From positions 1 through 36,101 of the forward strand of contig NZ_PVNK01000174.1 in assembly GCF_002994615.1 (NCBI RefSeq): a stretch of DNA of 36,101 nucleotides, read 5' to 3'. How positions within the stretch are numbered: position 1 is the first letter of the stretch; each line of letters starts with the position of its first letter. Under the pieces are notes generated by a model that was not told the DNA's origin, did no database searches, and was given only the letters and a program-made list of their open reading frames with translations. Below, piece after piece: positions 8,567 to 18,571 of the stretch. This stretch comes from Enhygromyxa salina. GTDB taxonomy: Bacteria > Myxococcota_A > Polyangia > Nannocystales > Nannocystaceae. A program made the translations under genes and the position numbers.

Positions 8567-10039
8567 TCAACCCAGCGTGAGCTCGGCGAAGCTCGGGATC
8601 CCGCGCGGATCCATCTCGAAGTTTTGGACCCGCCACGAGTGCACGGCCACGCTCGCGCCGTACATCAGCGGGACCAGGGGCCGCTGGTCTTCGAACAGCT
8701 CGTTGACCGCCATCAGCTGGGCGCTGTCGAGCTGCGCGGCGGCGAGGCGCCGATCCATCTCCGGGTCCGCGTAGCCCCCGAGGTTGGTCGTGCTCGCCAT
8801 CGGCGTCCCGCGCCTGGGGATCCGCTTCGACGACAGCAACGCGGTGAGGAAGTCGATCGGCTCCGCGGTCTCGGCGATGTAGCCCGACAAGATCAGGTCG
8901 TGCTCCCCGCGGCGCACGGCCTCGAAGAAGGCCTCGGCCGTGTCGGGCTGCTGAATGATGACGCCGATCCCGAGCGCGCCGAACTGCTCGGCGATCACCT
9001 TGGCGACGCCCATCGGGTTGGGCAGGTAGGGCCGCGGCCCCCAGACCACCAGCATGCGCAGCGAGCTCGGCCTGTCCCCGACCGCCTCGAGCGCCTTGGC
9101 GGCCACGTCCTGGCCGTAGTTGGGCAGGCTGCGCCGGGTCGGCGCGAGCGCGGGCGGCAGCAAGCCGCGCGCGGCGAAGGCCGCGGGGTTGTCGTGGCAG
9201 ACCCGCGCCAGCGCCCAGGGATCGATCGCGGCCGAGAGCGCCCGCCGAACCGCCGGATCGCGCAGCCACGGCCGACGACAGGTGAAGGCCAAAAACGCCG
9301 TGCTCTGACCGGGCTGGTAGACCTTGCGAACGCCCTGGAGGCCCTTGGCGACCTCGCGCGAGAGCATCATCGTGAAGTCGATCTCGCCCTGCTCGAGCGC
9401 CTCGCGGAGCTTGGTCGGCTTGTTGTCGGCGTCGAGGGGGTAGGCCCAAAACTCGATCCGCTCGATCGACGGCTGCTTGCGATCGCCCGCGTTCCAGTGC
9501 GGGTTGCGCTCGAGAACCAGGACCTTGCCGGCCGGGGCGACGGTCTCCTCGACGATCGCGTAGGGCCCGGTTCCAACCCAGTTCTTGGCCCCGCGCTTGC
9601 CGATCACGCTCCAGATCTGCGCCAGGTGAGGCTCGAGCACGACCTCCGGCTCGACGCAGTTGAACTGCACCCGTCGGCCCCCGGCGGCGTTGACCTTGGT
9701 CACCGCGCGCAGCGGCGCGACGTGCTGAAGCGAGGCCGCGATGTCCTCGGGCTGGACCGCCGTGCCATCACAAAAGAAGAGATCATCGACCAGGCGGACC
9801 GAGTAGCGCGGCATCCCGTTAATGCCGATCGTCTCGAGCCGCAGCTCGTGGGCGAGGTAGCGCGGGTCGGCGACGATCTTGCCGTCGACCCGAGTGTAGA
9901 GCGTCTCGAAGCACTGGTTGCGGACGATGACGCCGGCGAGGTCCTGGGCCTCCCACGGGTCGAGCCCGCCCCAGCCGCCGAGCAGACCGACGCGCAGCGT
10001 ATTGGTATCGGGCTCGTTGGTCTTGCGTGGTCGGCTCAC
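8567..10039 (-). CDS. Family 5 (SBP_bac_5/OppA-like) solute-binding protein without signal peptide
   Basis: The 490-residue protein spans a whole family 5 extracellular solute-binding fold. It has a start like LRVGLLGGWGGLDPWEAQ, the YSVRLVDDLFFCDGTAV strand that matches the usual 'W-x-F-x-L-R-x-x-V-x-F-x-D-G' motif, WVGTGPYAI, LERNPHWN, and DPAVRRALSAAID. The family normally binds oligopeptides or similar ligands for ABC importers and is exported. Here neither the GTG 10039 start nor the open frame upstream to 10168 encodes a signal peptide or lipobox, and no permease or ATPase genes adjoin. The protein may act in the cytoplasm as a ligand sensor or binding enzyme, as the C-terminal domain of SgrR does, but no helix-turn-helix is present. 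GTG 10039 is preceded after 8 nt by AACAAT. Confidence 0.85.
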   Translation of the reverse strand: MSRPRKTNEPDTNTLRVGLLGGWGGLDPWEAQDLAGVIVRNQCFETLYTRVDGKIVADPRYLAHELRLETIGINGMPRYSVRLVDDLFFCDGTAVQPEDIAASLQHVAPLRAVTKVNAAGGRRVQFNCVEPEVVLEPHLAQIWSVIGKRGAKNWVGTGPYAIVEETVAPAGKVLVLERNPHWNAGDRKQPSIERIEFWAYPLDADNKPTKLREALEQGEIDFTMMLSREVAKGLQGVRKVYQPGQSTAFLAFTCRRPWLRDPAVRRALSAAIDPWALARVCHDNPAAFAARGLLPPALAPTRRSLPNYGQDVAAKALEAVGDRPSSLRMLVVWGPRPYLPNPMGVAKVIAEQFGALGIGVIIQQPDTAEAFFEAVRRGEHDLILSGYIAETAEPIDFLTALLSSKRIPRRGTPMASTTNLGGYADPEMDRRLAAAQLDSAQLMAVNELFEDQRPLVPLMYGASVAVHSWRVQNFEMDPRGIPSFAELTLG

Positions 10040-10219
10040 TCGCCCGGATTGTTTCAGACCCACGCGCAAGGAGCAAAACCGCCGTCTGGATGGGCCCAGG
10101 CCCCCTGGAGGAAGCTTCAGCCCCGCCCATCCCGTCGGGCTGACACGGCGACATGTCCACGCAGTCACCCCCGCACGCGAAGCCGCGCACTCGGCACACG
10201 GCCCCTTCGCCGGGGGGAT

Positions 10220-11152
10220 TCAGCCGTCAGCCATGATGCGGGCGATCAGCTCGCCGCGCACCTTGTCGGCCTGATCGTTGTCGATCTGGCAGGTGCCCGC
10301 GGCGCCGTGACCACCGCCACCATAGTCGAGACACAGCTGACCCACGTGGGTCTGCGAGGTCCGATTGAGGATCGACTTGCCGATCGCGAACACGGTGTTT
10401 TGCTGCTGCCGCCCCCACATCACGTGAATCGAGATGTTGGTGTTTGGATACAGCGCATAGATCACAAAGCGGTTCCCGGCCCAAATCGTCTCTTCGTCGC
10501 GGAGGTCGAGCACGACGACGTTCTCGTAGACGGTCGAGCACAGCTCGATTTGATGGCGCTGCTTGGGCACATGATCCATGTAGAGATTCACGCGCTCCTT
10601 GACGTCGGGGAGCGCGAGGATCTCCTCGACCGTATGGTCACGGCAATAGTCGATCAGCTCCATCATCAACGCGTAGTTGCTGATGCGAAAATCACGGAAT
10701 CGGCCGAGCCCGGTCCGGGCGTCCATGAGGTAATTGAGCAAGATCCAGCCGTCGGGCTCGAGGATCTCCTGCTCCGAGAGCCGCGCCGCGTCACACTTGT
10801 CGACCGCGGCCATCATCTCGTCGGTCACGTTCGGCAGCTTCTCCTTGCCGCCGTAGTAGTCGTAGACCACCCGCGCAGCGCTCATTGCGCCCGCGTCGAT
10901 GATGTGGTTGTCACGCTTGCCGCCCACGCGCAGGACCTCGCTCGCGTGGTGGTCGAAGCACAGGTGGAGCCCCTCCACGTAGGGCAGGTTCGTGCTGATG
11001 TCGCGAGGGGTGACCTCGATCTTCCCGTCCTGCATGTCCTTGGGGTGGACAAACAGGATCTCCTCGGGGTCGATGAGGTCGAGTTCCTTGAGCAGAACCG
11101 CGCACACCAGACCGTCGAAATCGCTGCGGGTAATCAGGCGGTACTTGCTCAT
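10220..11152 (-). CDS. DHH-family phosphoesterase
   Basis: The 310-residue protein belongs to the DHH/DHHA1 superfamily of Mn-dependent phosphoesterases (exopolyphosphatase, nano-RNase or c-di-nucleotide hydrolase types). Visible motifs are DFDG at 11-14, DHHA at 67-70, an Asp-containing helix region DKCDAARLSEQE, and the DHHA1 signature GGGGHGAAG near the C-terminus. No membrane span or signal is present, so it is cytosolic. The exact substrate cannot be told from sequence alone. ATG 11152 is supported by GGAG about 9-12 nt upstream and by a TATACT hexamer at 11182-11187; the frame extends further to 11326 but that part is low-quality. It lies between the solute-binding protein and M16 protease genes, all on the same strand. 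Confidence 0.9.
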   Translation of the reverse strand: MSKYRLITRSDFDGLVCAVLLKELDLIDPEEILFVHPKDMQDGKIEVTPRDISTNLPYVEGLHLCFDHHASEVLRVGGKRDNHIIDAGAMSAARVVYDYYGGKEKLPNVTDEMMAAVDKCDAARLSEQEILEPDGWILLNYLMDARTGLGRFRDFRISNYALMMELIDYCRDHTVEEILALPDVKERVNLYMDHVPKQRHQIELCSTVYENVVVLDLRDEETIWAGNRFVIYALYPNTNISIHVMWGRQQQNTVFAIGKSILNRTSQTHVGQLCLDYGGGGHGAAGTCQIDNDQADKVRGELIARIMADG

Positions 11153-11460
11153 CACGCTCGCTCCGGGGGTCGCAAGCGGCGAGTATACGCGAGCGACCGC
11201 CAGACACAAAGCAGACGGGCTCGAGCTGTCTGGCGGCGGCGCGGCGCTCAGCAGTACACGGCGTCGCCGAGCAAGCCCAGGCTCACGAGTTGAGTGAGCG
11301 CGCCGACTCCGAACGAGGTCTCGCATGACAGGCTCCGCTACCGCGGTGGAGCTTCAGACCCACGACGATCCACGCGCGCCGCGATCGACATCATGTTCGC
11401 GAAGTCTGTGTCACGGCCTGGCCCGAGCAAGCCTCGCGCACCTGGCGCAAATCACGCAGA
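11153..11460. other. Intergenic stretch of 308 bp between two minus-strand genes
   Basis: Apart from the TATACT promoter, I see no convincing coding sequence. A weak imperfect hairpin with arms GCTCC/GGAGC is present near 11333-11353 and might end transcription of the M16 protease gene, but it has no T tract. Confidence 0.4.
11182..11187 (-). promoter_or_regulatory. -10 hexamer for the DHH phosphoesterase gene
   Basis: TATACT is a near-consensus -10. A weak TTGTGT lies 16 nt upstream as a possible -35. The predicted leader is about 23 nt and contains a GGAG ribosome site, so this gene has a conventional leader, unlike several neighbours. Confidence 0.5.
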
Positions 11461-14448
<2,988 letters not shown>

Positions 14449-14454
14449 GCGCAG

Positions 14455-14460
14455 TGCATA
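14455..14460 (-). promoter_or_regulatory. -10-like hexamer 6 nt before ATG 14448
   Basis: TATGCA, then CTGCGC, then ATG. The last base differs from TANNNT, but the spacing equals that of the other presumed leaderless starts. No Shine-Dalgarno is present. Confidence 0.4.
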
Positions 14461-14536
14461 ACATGGGCGTGGGCGTGGGCACGAGCCCAGCGACCACCCG
14501 GGCGAGATTCCCTGGCGCTCGCGGAGCTCGGCCTCG

Positions 14537-14564
14537 GGTCGATCGATGACGGTCGATCGATGAC
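14537..14564. repeat. Two tandem 14-bp repeats upstream of the M16 protease gene
   Basis: GGTCGATCGATGAC occurs twice head to tail. Each unit contains the palindrome TCGATCGA. The pair lies about 90-115 nt upstream of ATG 14448, a position suited to a regulator-binding site. This is inference from position and symmetry only. Confidence 0.5.
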
Positions 14565-14748
14565 GGACCAAGAGTCCCAGCCTTCGAACAAGTCGACCTT
14601 CATGTTGGCCATGACCGCTGGGCCCTCAACGCGATCATGCTCAGCCACGTCAGCGCTCTTCAGCCCGACACGCCCGCAACGACCCCCCCAACATGACGAT
14701 GGTGAGACGATCCGCGCCGGAGCTCGGCGCCCTGCTCGCCAGGCGCCC
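14565..14748. other. Gene-free stretch with a possible coding relic
   Basis: In the plus frame from 14550 to TGA 14694-14696, about 48 codons read well (for example VPAFEQVDLHVGHDRW and ALNAIMLSHVSALQ) but have no start codon. It looks like a fragment of a lost gene; I do not recognise the family. Confidence 0.3.
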
Positions 14749-15117
14749 TCAATCTTCGCGTGCCTCGAGGGCGTCGACCCGACCCTCGAGCTCGTCGACC
14801 CGGCCCTCGAGGAGCTCGGCCTCGACCGCGGCGCGCTCGCGCGAGGTCAGCGACGCCGTGACGCCCGCGGACAGCATTCGGACCTGCGCGCTCAGCCCCG
14901 CGACCGCGGTCTCGACCGTATCGAAGCGCTGGTCGTGTCGAAGGACCAGCGCCTCCAGCGTGTCGAGCCGGCGGCTCGTCTCGCCGCGCGAGTCACTGAA
15001 CTCCGCGCGCAAGTCTCCGAACTGCGCGCGCAAGTCTCCAAACTGCGCAGCCAGGTCGGCGTGCATGGCTCGGATTTCTCGGAGGATCGCGGGGGTCACG
15101 TCGATGGGGTCCGTCAT
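14749..15117 (-). CDS. Small coiled-coil protein, unknown function
   Basis: The 122-residue protein is almost entirely heptad-patterned coiled coil. An N-terminal helix (DVTPAILREIRAMHADL) is followed by near-identical seven-residue units (QFGDLRA twice) and long Glu/Leu-rich helices to the end (LEGRVDELEGRVDALEARED). There are no Cys residues, signal peptide or membrane segment. Nearly identical DNA repeats (CGCGCAAGTCTCC) underlie the seven-residue units. ATG 15117 has GGGGAG about 11-16 nt upstream. The protein probably oligomerises or acts as a spacer/partner; function is not inferable. Its start overlaps a longer, doubtful frame that begins at 15400. Confidence 0.75.
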   Translation of the reverse strand: MTDPIDVTPAILREIRAMHADLAAQFGDLRAQFGDLRAEFSDSRGETSRRLDTLEALVLRHDQRFDTVETAVAGLSAQVRMLSAGVTASLTSRERAAVEAELLEGRVDELEGRVDALEARED

Positions 15118-15400
15118 GATTGTACTCGCTCCCCAACTTCTCGGCCACGAGCGCGAGGTGTTGCGCGAAGCAGTGAATTGATCCCGGCCGCGACCGATTG
15201 CCTACAGTTGGATTCGACGCGACCACAGGCCGGCCCGACTTCGGGCCATGGGACAACTCCACGTCCATCCCGCGCCGCGCGTGGACCTCGACCTCGCCGG
15301 TCTGGTAGACCTTCGAGAGACGGCCGCAAAGCTTGCAGCCCGCCTGCTCACTGGGTTCCGACCCGATCTGCGCCACACTGCCGAACAGCGAGACACCCAT
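14993..15400 (-). CDS. Doubtful ORF with a CxxC motif, antisense to the USP start
   Basis: The frame opens at ATG 15400 and reads MGVSLFGSVAQIGSEPSEQ, then GCKLCGRLSKVYQ and EVEVHARRGMDVEL. Third-position GC is very high for about the first 55 codons, then falls, and from 15117 onward it merely shadows the coiled-coil gene. The first ~95 codons may be a real small protein with a single CxxC knuckle, or the broken front of a longer gene that once continued into the coiled-coil frame. Its ATG overlaps the ATG of the divergent USP gene through a shared CATG, which is unusual and lowers confidence. Confidence 0.3.
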   Translation of the reverse strand: MGVSLFGSVAQIGSEPSEQAGCKLCGRLSKVYQTGEVEVHARRGMDVELSHGPKSGRPVVASNPTVGNRSRPGSIHCFAQHLALVAEKLGSEYNHDGPHRRDPRDPPRNPSHARRPGCAVWRLARAVRRLARGVQ

Positions 15401-15869
15401 GCCGTGGAAATTCGATCAAACCGGCGAGCAGACCGTGCTGCTACCCTACGACTTCTCGGACCCCGCGACCGACGCGATCGCTACCGCGCGCGAGATGGTC
15501 GCGCGCCCCGAGTTGCTCTACGTGCTTCACGTGATCCCACCGATCGACGTGGCCTCGCCGGGCTTCTTGAGCGGCGCGCTCGAGATCGAGACCCTGCGCA
15601 AGCACGCCGACACCGAGCTGACCAAGGTCCTCGACGCGGCCGGGCTGGCCAAGGCGCAGCGCCGCGTCCACGTCGGCGATCCGGCCAGCGAGATCCTCGA
15701 TGTCGCCCGGGAGATCGAGGCCAACGTGATCGTGATCCCGAGCCGCGGCAAGACCGGACTCCGGCGATGGATGATCGGCTCGGTCGCGGAGCGAGTCGTC
15801 CGGCGGGCGCAGTGTCCGGTGTTGGTCTTGCCGATCGTCGACGATGACGATGACGACGACACCAATTGA
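15399..15869 (+). CDS. Universal stress protein (UspA family)
   Basis: The 156-residue protein is a single UspA domain. The first strand is VLLPYDFSDPATDAI, and the ATP-binding signature G-x2-G-x9-G-S/T appears as GKTGLRRWMIGSVAERVV followed by CPVLVLP. A basic DxA-type linker motif (VGDPASEI) precedes it. Proteins with this intact motif usually bind ATP and act in stress survival in the cytoplasm. The C-terminus carries seven consecutive Asp residues from GAY repeats, an odd acidic tail. ATG 15399 places the first strand correctly. The patatin gene follows 15 bp after the stop on the same strand, suggesting co-transcription. Confidence 0.92.
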   Translation: MPWKFDQTGEQTVLLPYDFSDPATDAIATAREMVARPELLYVLHVIPPIDVASPGFLSGALEIETLRKHADTELTKVLDAAGLAKAQRRVHVGDPASEILDVAREIEANVIVIPSRGKTGLRRWMIGSVAERVVRRAQCPVLVLPIVDDDDDDDTN

Positions 15870-15884
15870 GAACAGCCGTCGGTC

Positions 15885-16733
15885 ATGAAGCTCGCGATCG
15901 TGGTCGAAGGCGGCGGGCTGCGGGGCTCCTTCGCTGTCGGGGCCCTGGCCGAGCTCGCGCAGGTGCTCCCGGTCGCGCCCGCGCACGTGTTTGCGACCTC
16001 GTCGGGGGCCCCGAACGCGGCCTACTTCACGACCGGGCAGATCGAGGACGGCGTCCGGATCTGGGCGCTGCGCACGCATGGTTCGCAGCTGGTCGACTAT
16101 CGCAACCTCGTGGGCCCGGCCTCGGTCATGAAGATCGACGAGCTCGTCTCGGTGTTCCGCGACGAGATCCCTCTCGACGTGGCCGAGCTCGGGGGTTCGC
16201 GCACCCAGCTGCACATCACCGTGACCGAGGTCGAGTCGGGCGAGGCCCGGGTCATCCGCGCGACCGAGCACAACGTCTTTGATCTGCTGACCGCCGCGAT
16301 GGCCTTGCCCTTCGCCTACGGCAAGGTCGTGACCGTCGACGACGGACGCTACATCGACGGCGGGTTTCGGGCCCCGGTTGCGATCCGCGAGGCGATCGCG
16401 CTCGAGCCCGACAAGATCATCGTGATGTTGACCAAGCCCCGGGGCCATCGCCGCAAGGCGCGGGCGCTCAGCGAGTGGCTACAGTGTCGCTCCTACCCCG
16501 AATTCCCCCACACACAGGCCGCGATCCGGGCCAAGTGGATGCAGTACAACGCGACCATGGAGCTGCTCGACGAGCTCGAGGGCAGCGGTCGGATCATGAC
16601 CGTGCGCCCACCCGGTGAGCTCCCGACCGGTCGGCTCAGTCGGTCCGAGCGGCGGATCCTGGCCTCGATCGAGCTCGGCCGCGCGACCGTCCGCGCGCAG
16701 ACACGCGAGCTCAACGCGTATCTGGGCTGCTAA
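15885..16733 (+). CDS. Patatin-like phospholipase
   Basis: The 282-residue protein has the patatin order of motifs: oxyanion-hole GGGLRG at 9-14, nucleophile elbow ATSSGA at 37-42 and catalytic Asp in DGG at 160-162. The usual G-x-S-x-G/A elbow here begins with Ala instead of Gly, and Ser39 is the likely nucleophile. Such proteins are acyl-hydrolases acting on membrane phospholipids or neutral lipids; the size fits the bacterial YjjU-like group. No signal peptide is present. It starts 15 bp after the USP gene and probably shares its transcript. A hairpin follows the stop directly. Confidence 0.9.
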   Translation: MKLAIVVEGGGLRGSFAVGALAELAQVLPVAPAHVFATSSGAPNAAYFTTGQIEDGVRIWALRTHGSQLVDYRNLVGPASVMKIDELVSVFRDEIPLDVAELGGSRTQLHITVTEVESGEARVIRATEHNVFDLLTAAMALPFAYGKVVTVDDGRYIDGGFRAPVAIREAIALEPDKIIVMLTKPRGHRRKARALSEWLQCRSYPEFPHTQAAIRAKWMQYNATMELLDELEGSGRIMTVRPPGELPTGRLSRSERRILASIELGRATVRAQTRELNAYLGC

Positions 16734-16735
16734 AC

Positions 16736-16752
16736 CCAGCCCCCCGGGCTGG
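16736..16752 (+). terminator. Hairpin just after the patatin gene
   Basis: CCAGCCC, loop CCC, GGGCTGG: a perfect 7-bp GC-rich stem starting 3 nt after the TAA. There is no T tract, so termination is plausible but not certain; a role in mRNA 3' stability is also possible. Confidence 0.5.
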
Positions 16753-16807
16753 TACCAGCTTGCGATGATCTATTGACGATCTATTGCAGCTGCGCGGTGG
16801 CGGGGGA

Positions 16808-16813
16808 TACGAT
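16808..16813 (+). promoter_or_regulatory. -10-like hexamer for the beta-propeller lipoprotein gene
   Basis: TACGAT lies 17 nt before ATG 16831, giving a predicted leader of about 11 nt. The arrangement resembles TATGAT upstream of ATG 267. Confidence 0.4.
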
Positions 16814-16830
16814 ACGTGCGGGACCTTGTC

Positions 16831-18198
16831 ATGAAAAAAACAGCGATCACATGTGTTGTGGGTTTGGCGCTCGTCGGCTGCGGAGGAAGCGACCCCAGCG
16901 GGGGCACCGGATCGGGCGGCGGCATCTCGACCAGCGGAGAGACCGGCAACAGCGACGGCGTCGAGAGCGTCGACAGCAACGGTGATGGCGATGGCAACTC
17001 GGGCCCCGGCGACACCGGCGACGGCGACTCTGGCGACGGCGACGGAGACCCCGGCGACGGCGACGGCAACGACAACGGCGACGACGACGGCGGCACGGGC
17101 AACCAAAAATGGGACACGCTCTCGGTCCCCGACTCCGCGTTCAACTGCGGCGGCGGAGGCAACGACGAGCCCGAGTTCTCGTACCTCTGGGCGGCCAACA
17201 GCACCGAGGGCACGATCAGCAAGATCGACACCAAGACCGTCACCGAGGTCGGCCGCTACATCGTCCGCCCCGACAGCGCGGGCTCGCCCTCGCGGACCTC
17301 GGTCAGCCTCTCGGGCCACGTCGCGGTCGCCAACCGCAACGGCGGCGTGACCAAGATCTACGCGACCGAAGAGAGCTGCGAGGAGTCCAACGGGATGCCC
17401 GGCATCCAGACCTCCAACAACAACCAGGCCCTGGCCTGGGGCACCGAAGAGTGCGTCGCCTGGCACAAGCCGATGCAGTACAGCTCCCAGCGCCCGGTCG
17501 CCTGGGGCGCGGGCCAGTACAACGAAGGCACCTGCTTCTGGGAAGACGAAGAGCTGTGGACCGCCGCGACTCAGGGCCAGACCATCGACGTCTACGTCCT
17601 CGATGGTGACGACGGCTCGACCAAGGAGATGATCACGATCGAGGGCGTGTCCGCTGGCTACTACGGCATCTACGGCGGCGCGGTCGACGGCAACGGCGAC
17701 TTCTGGGGCTCGCAGCTCGGCACCGGCAAGCTGATCCGGGTCAACCGCGAAGACATGACCTACGACATCTGGCAGATGCCCGTGAGCGGCTACGGCATGA
17801 CCGTCGACTCCGAGGGCTTCGTCTGGACCTGCAGCAGCAACGTCGCCCGCTTCGACCCGGAGACCGAGACCTGGGAGACCGCCGCGGTCGGCGGCTACAC
17901 GGGCTGCATGGCCGACGCTGGCGAAGACGGCTTGCTGTGGATGTCGCAGGGCGGCAACGGCGTGATCGGGGTCAACCGCGACACCCTCCAGGTCGAGAAG
18001 ACCTGGGCGGCCGGCGGCTCCTACGGCATCAGCATCGACTTCGAGGGCTACGTGTGGGCCGTCGCCTACGGCTCCACCGTCAGCAAGATCGACCCGGAGA
18101 GCGGCCAGTTCTGGACCTACAACGGCCTCGTCGGCGCGTACACCTACTCCGACATGACCGGCTACGCGCTCACCAACGTCGGCTCGCCCAGCGGCTGA
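16831..18198 (+). CDS. Beta-propeller lipoprotein with Gly-Asp linker (Vgb/SMP-30-like)
   Basis: The 455-residue protein begins MKKTAITCVVGLALVGC, a standard lipoprotein signal with lipobox LVGC. Residues ~20-90 are a low-complexity Gly/Ser/Asp/Asn linker rich in GDGD. The rest holds repeated beta-propeller blades with the signature of virginiamycin B lyase-like or SMP-30-like proteins (YLWAANSTEGTISKID, FWGSQLGTGKLIRVN, GFVWTCSSNVARFD, GYVWAVAYGSTVSKID). It is probably surface exposed; the catalytic or binding role is unknown. ATG 16831 is chosen because a GTG at 16816 would only add five residues before the basic start. An inverted-repeat element follows the stop within 20 bp. Confidence 0.85.
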   Translation: MKKTAITCVVGLALVGCGGSDPSGGTGSGGGISTSGETGNSDGVESVDSNGDGDGNSGPGDTGDGDSGDGDGDPGDGDGNDNGDDDGGTGNQKWDTLSVPDSAFNCGGGGNDEPEFSYLWAANSTEGTISKIDTKTVTEVGRYIVRPDSAGSPSRTSVSLSGHVAVANRNGGVTKIYATEESCEESNGMPGIQTSNNNQALAWGTEECVAWHKPMQYSSQRPVAWGAGQYNEGTCFWEDEELWTAATQGQTIDVYVLDGDDGSTKEMITIEGVSAGYYGIYGGAVDGNGDFWGSQLGTGKLIRVNREDMTYDIWQMPVSGYGMTVDSEGFVWTCSSNVARFDPETETWETAAVGGYTGCMADAGEDGLLWMSQGGNGVIGVNRDTLQVEKTWAAGGSYGISIDFEGYVWAVAYGSTVSKIDPESGQFWTYNGLVGAYTYSDMTGYALTNVGSPSG

Positions 18199-18217
18199 GC
18201 TCAGCCTGGCTCGTCCG

Positions 18218-18324
18218 ACACGGCGCGCACACTCTCTTTATCGTCTCCAAGACTCGGGCCTGCGGCCCGACAACCTCGCTTCGCTCGGCCCCCAGGTCCT
18301 AGGAGACTGTCGTGCGCGCCGTGT
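18218..18324. repeat. Foldback element with 13-bp perfect inverted ends
   Basis: ACACGGCGCGCAC at 18218-18230 is exactly complementary to GTGCGCGCCGTGT at 18312-18324. Inside are a second inverted pair (GTCTCC/GGAGAC) and a perfect hairpin TCGGGCC-TGC-GGCCCGA at 18254-18270. It may act as the transcription terminator of the preceding gene, or be a dispersed REP- or MITE-like unit. Confidence 0.7.
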
Positions 18325-18341
18325 TTCGTTTAAGCCCGTAC

Positions 18342-18363
18342 TCGCGGCCGAGTCGCGGCCGAG
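18342..18363. repeat. Two tandem 11-bp repeats
   Basis: TCGCGGCCGAG is repeated twice in tandem, followed by a partial third TCGC. It lies between two foldback elements in gene-free DNA. No function can be assigned. Confidence 0.5.
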
Positions 18364-18440
18364 TCGCAAATGAGATCGAGCGCACGCAGCTGCGCCGCAT
18401 CTCGTGACCCACGCCACCCTCCCCCACCCGAGCATTCGCC

Positions 18441-18558
18441 AGCAGGCTGCTGAACAACCCAGCGCGGCCCAGAGCGCGTCACTGCGAGCTCTTGGCGGCG
18501 AAGGCATCGGACCTCAGGGGCGTGCTCTGGGTCGTGGTGGGTTGTTCAGCGGCCTGCT
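18441..18558. repeat. Foldback (MITE-like) element with 38-bp imperfect inverted repeats
   Basis: The left arm at 18441-18478 begins AGCAGGCTGCTGAACAACCC. The right arm at 18521-18558, read as its complement, begins AGCAGGCCGCTGAACAACCC. The 38-bp arms differ at about six positions and enclose 42 bp with no coding capacity. The outer edge of the right arm supplies the first base of a TAGTTT -10-like site for the next gene. Its ends do not match the TA element at 29.8-33.6 kb beyond a few bases. Confidence 0.75.
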
Positions 18559-18563
18559 AGTTT
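18558..18563 (+). promoter_or_regulatory. -10-like hexamer at the edge of the foldback element
   Basis: TAGTTT, then 8 nt, then ATG 18572. The hexamer straddles the end of the 18441-18558 element, so the element or its flank may have created or replaced the promoter. Confidence 0.4.
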
Positions 18564-18571
18564 GCGCCGCA

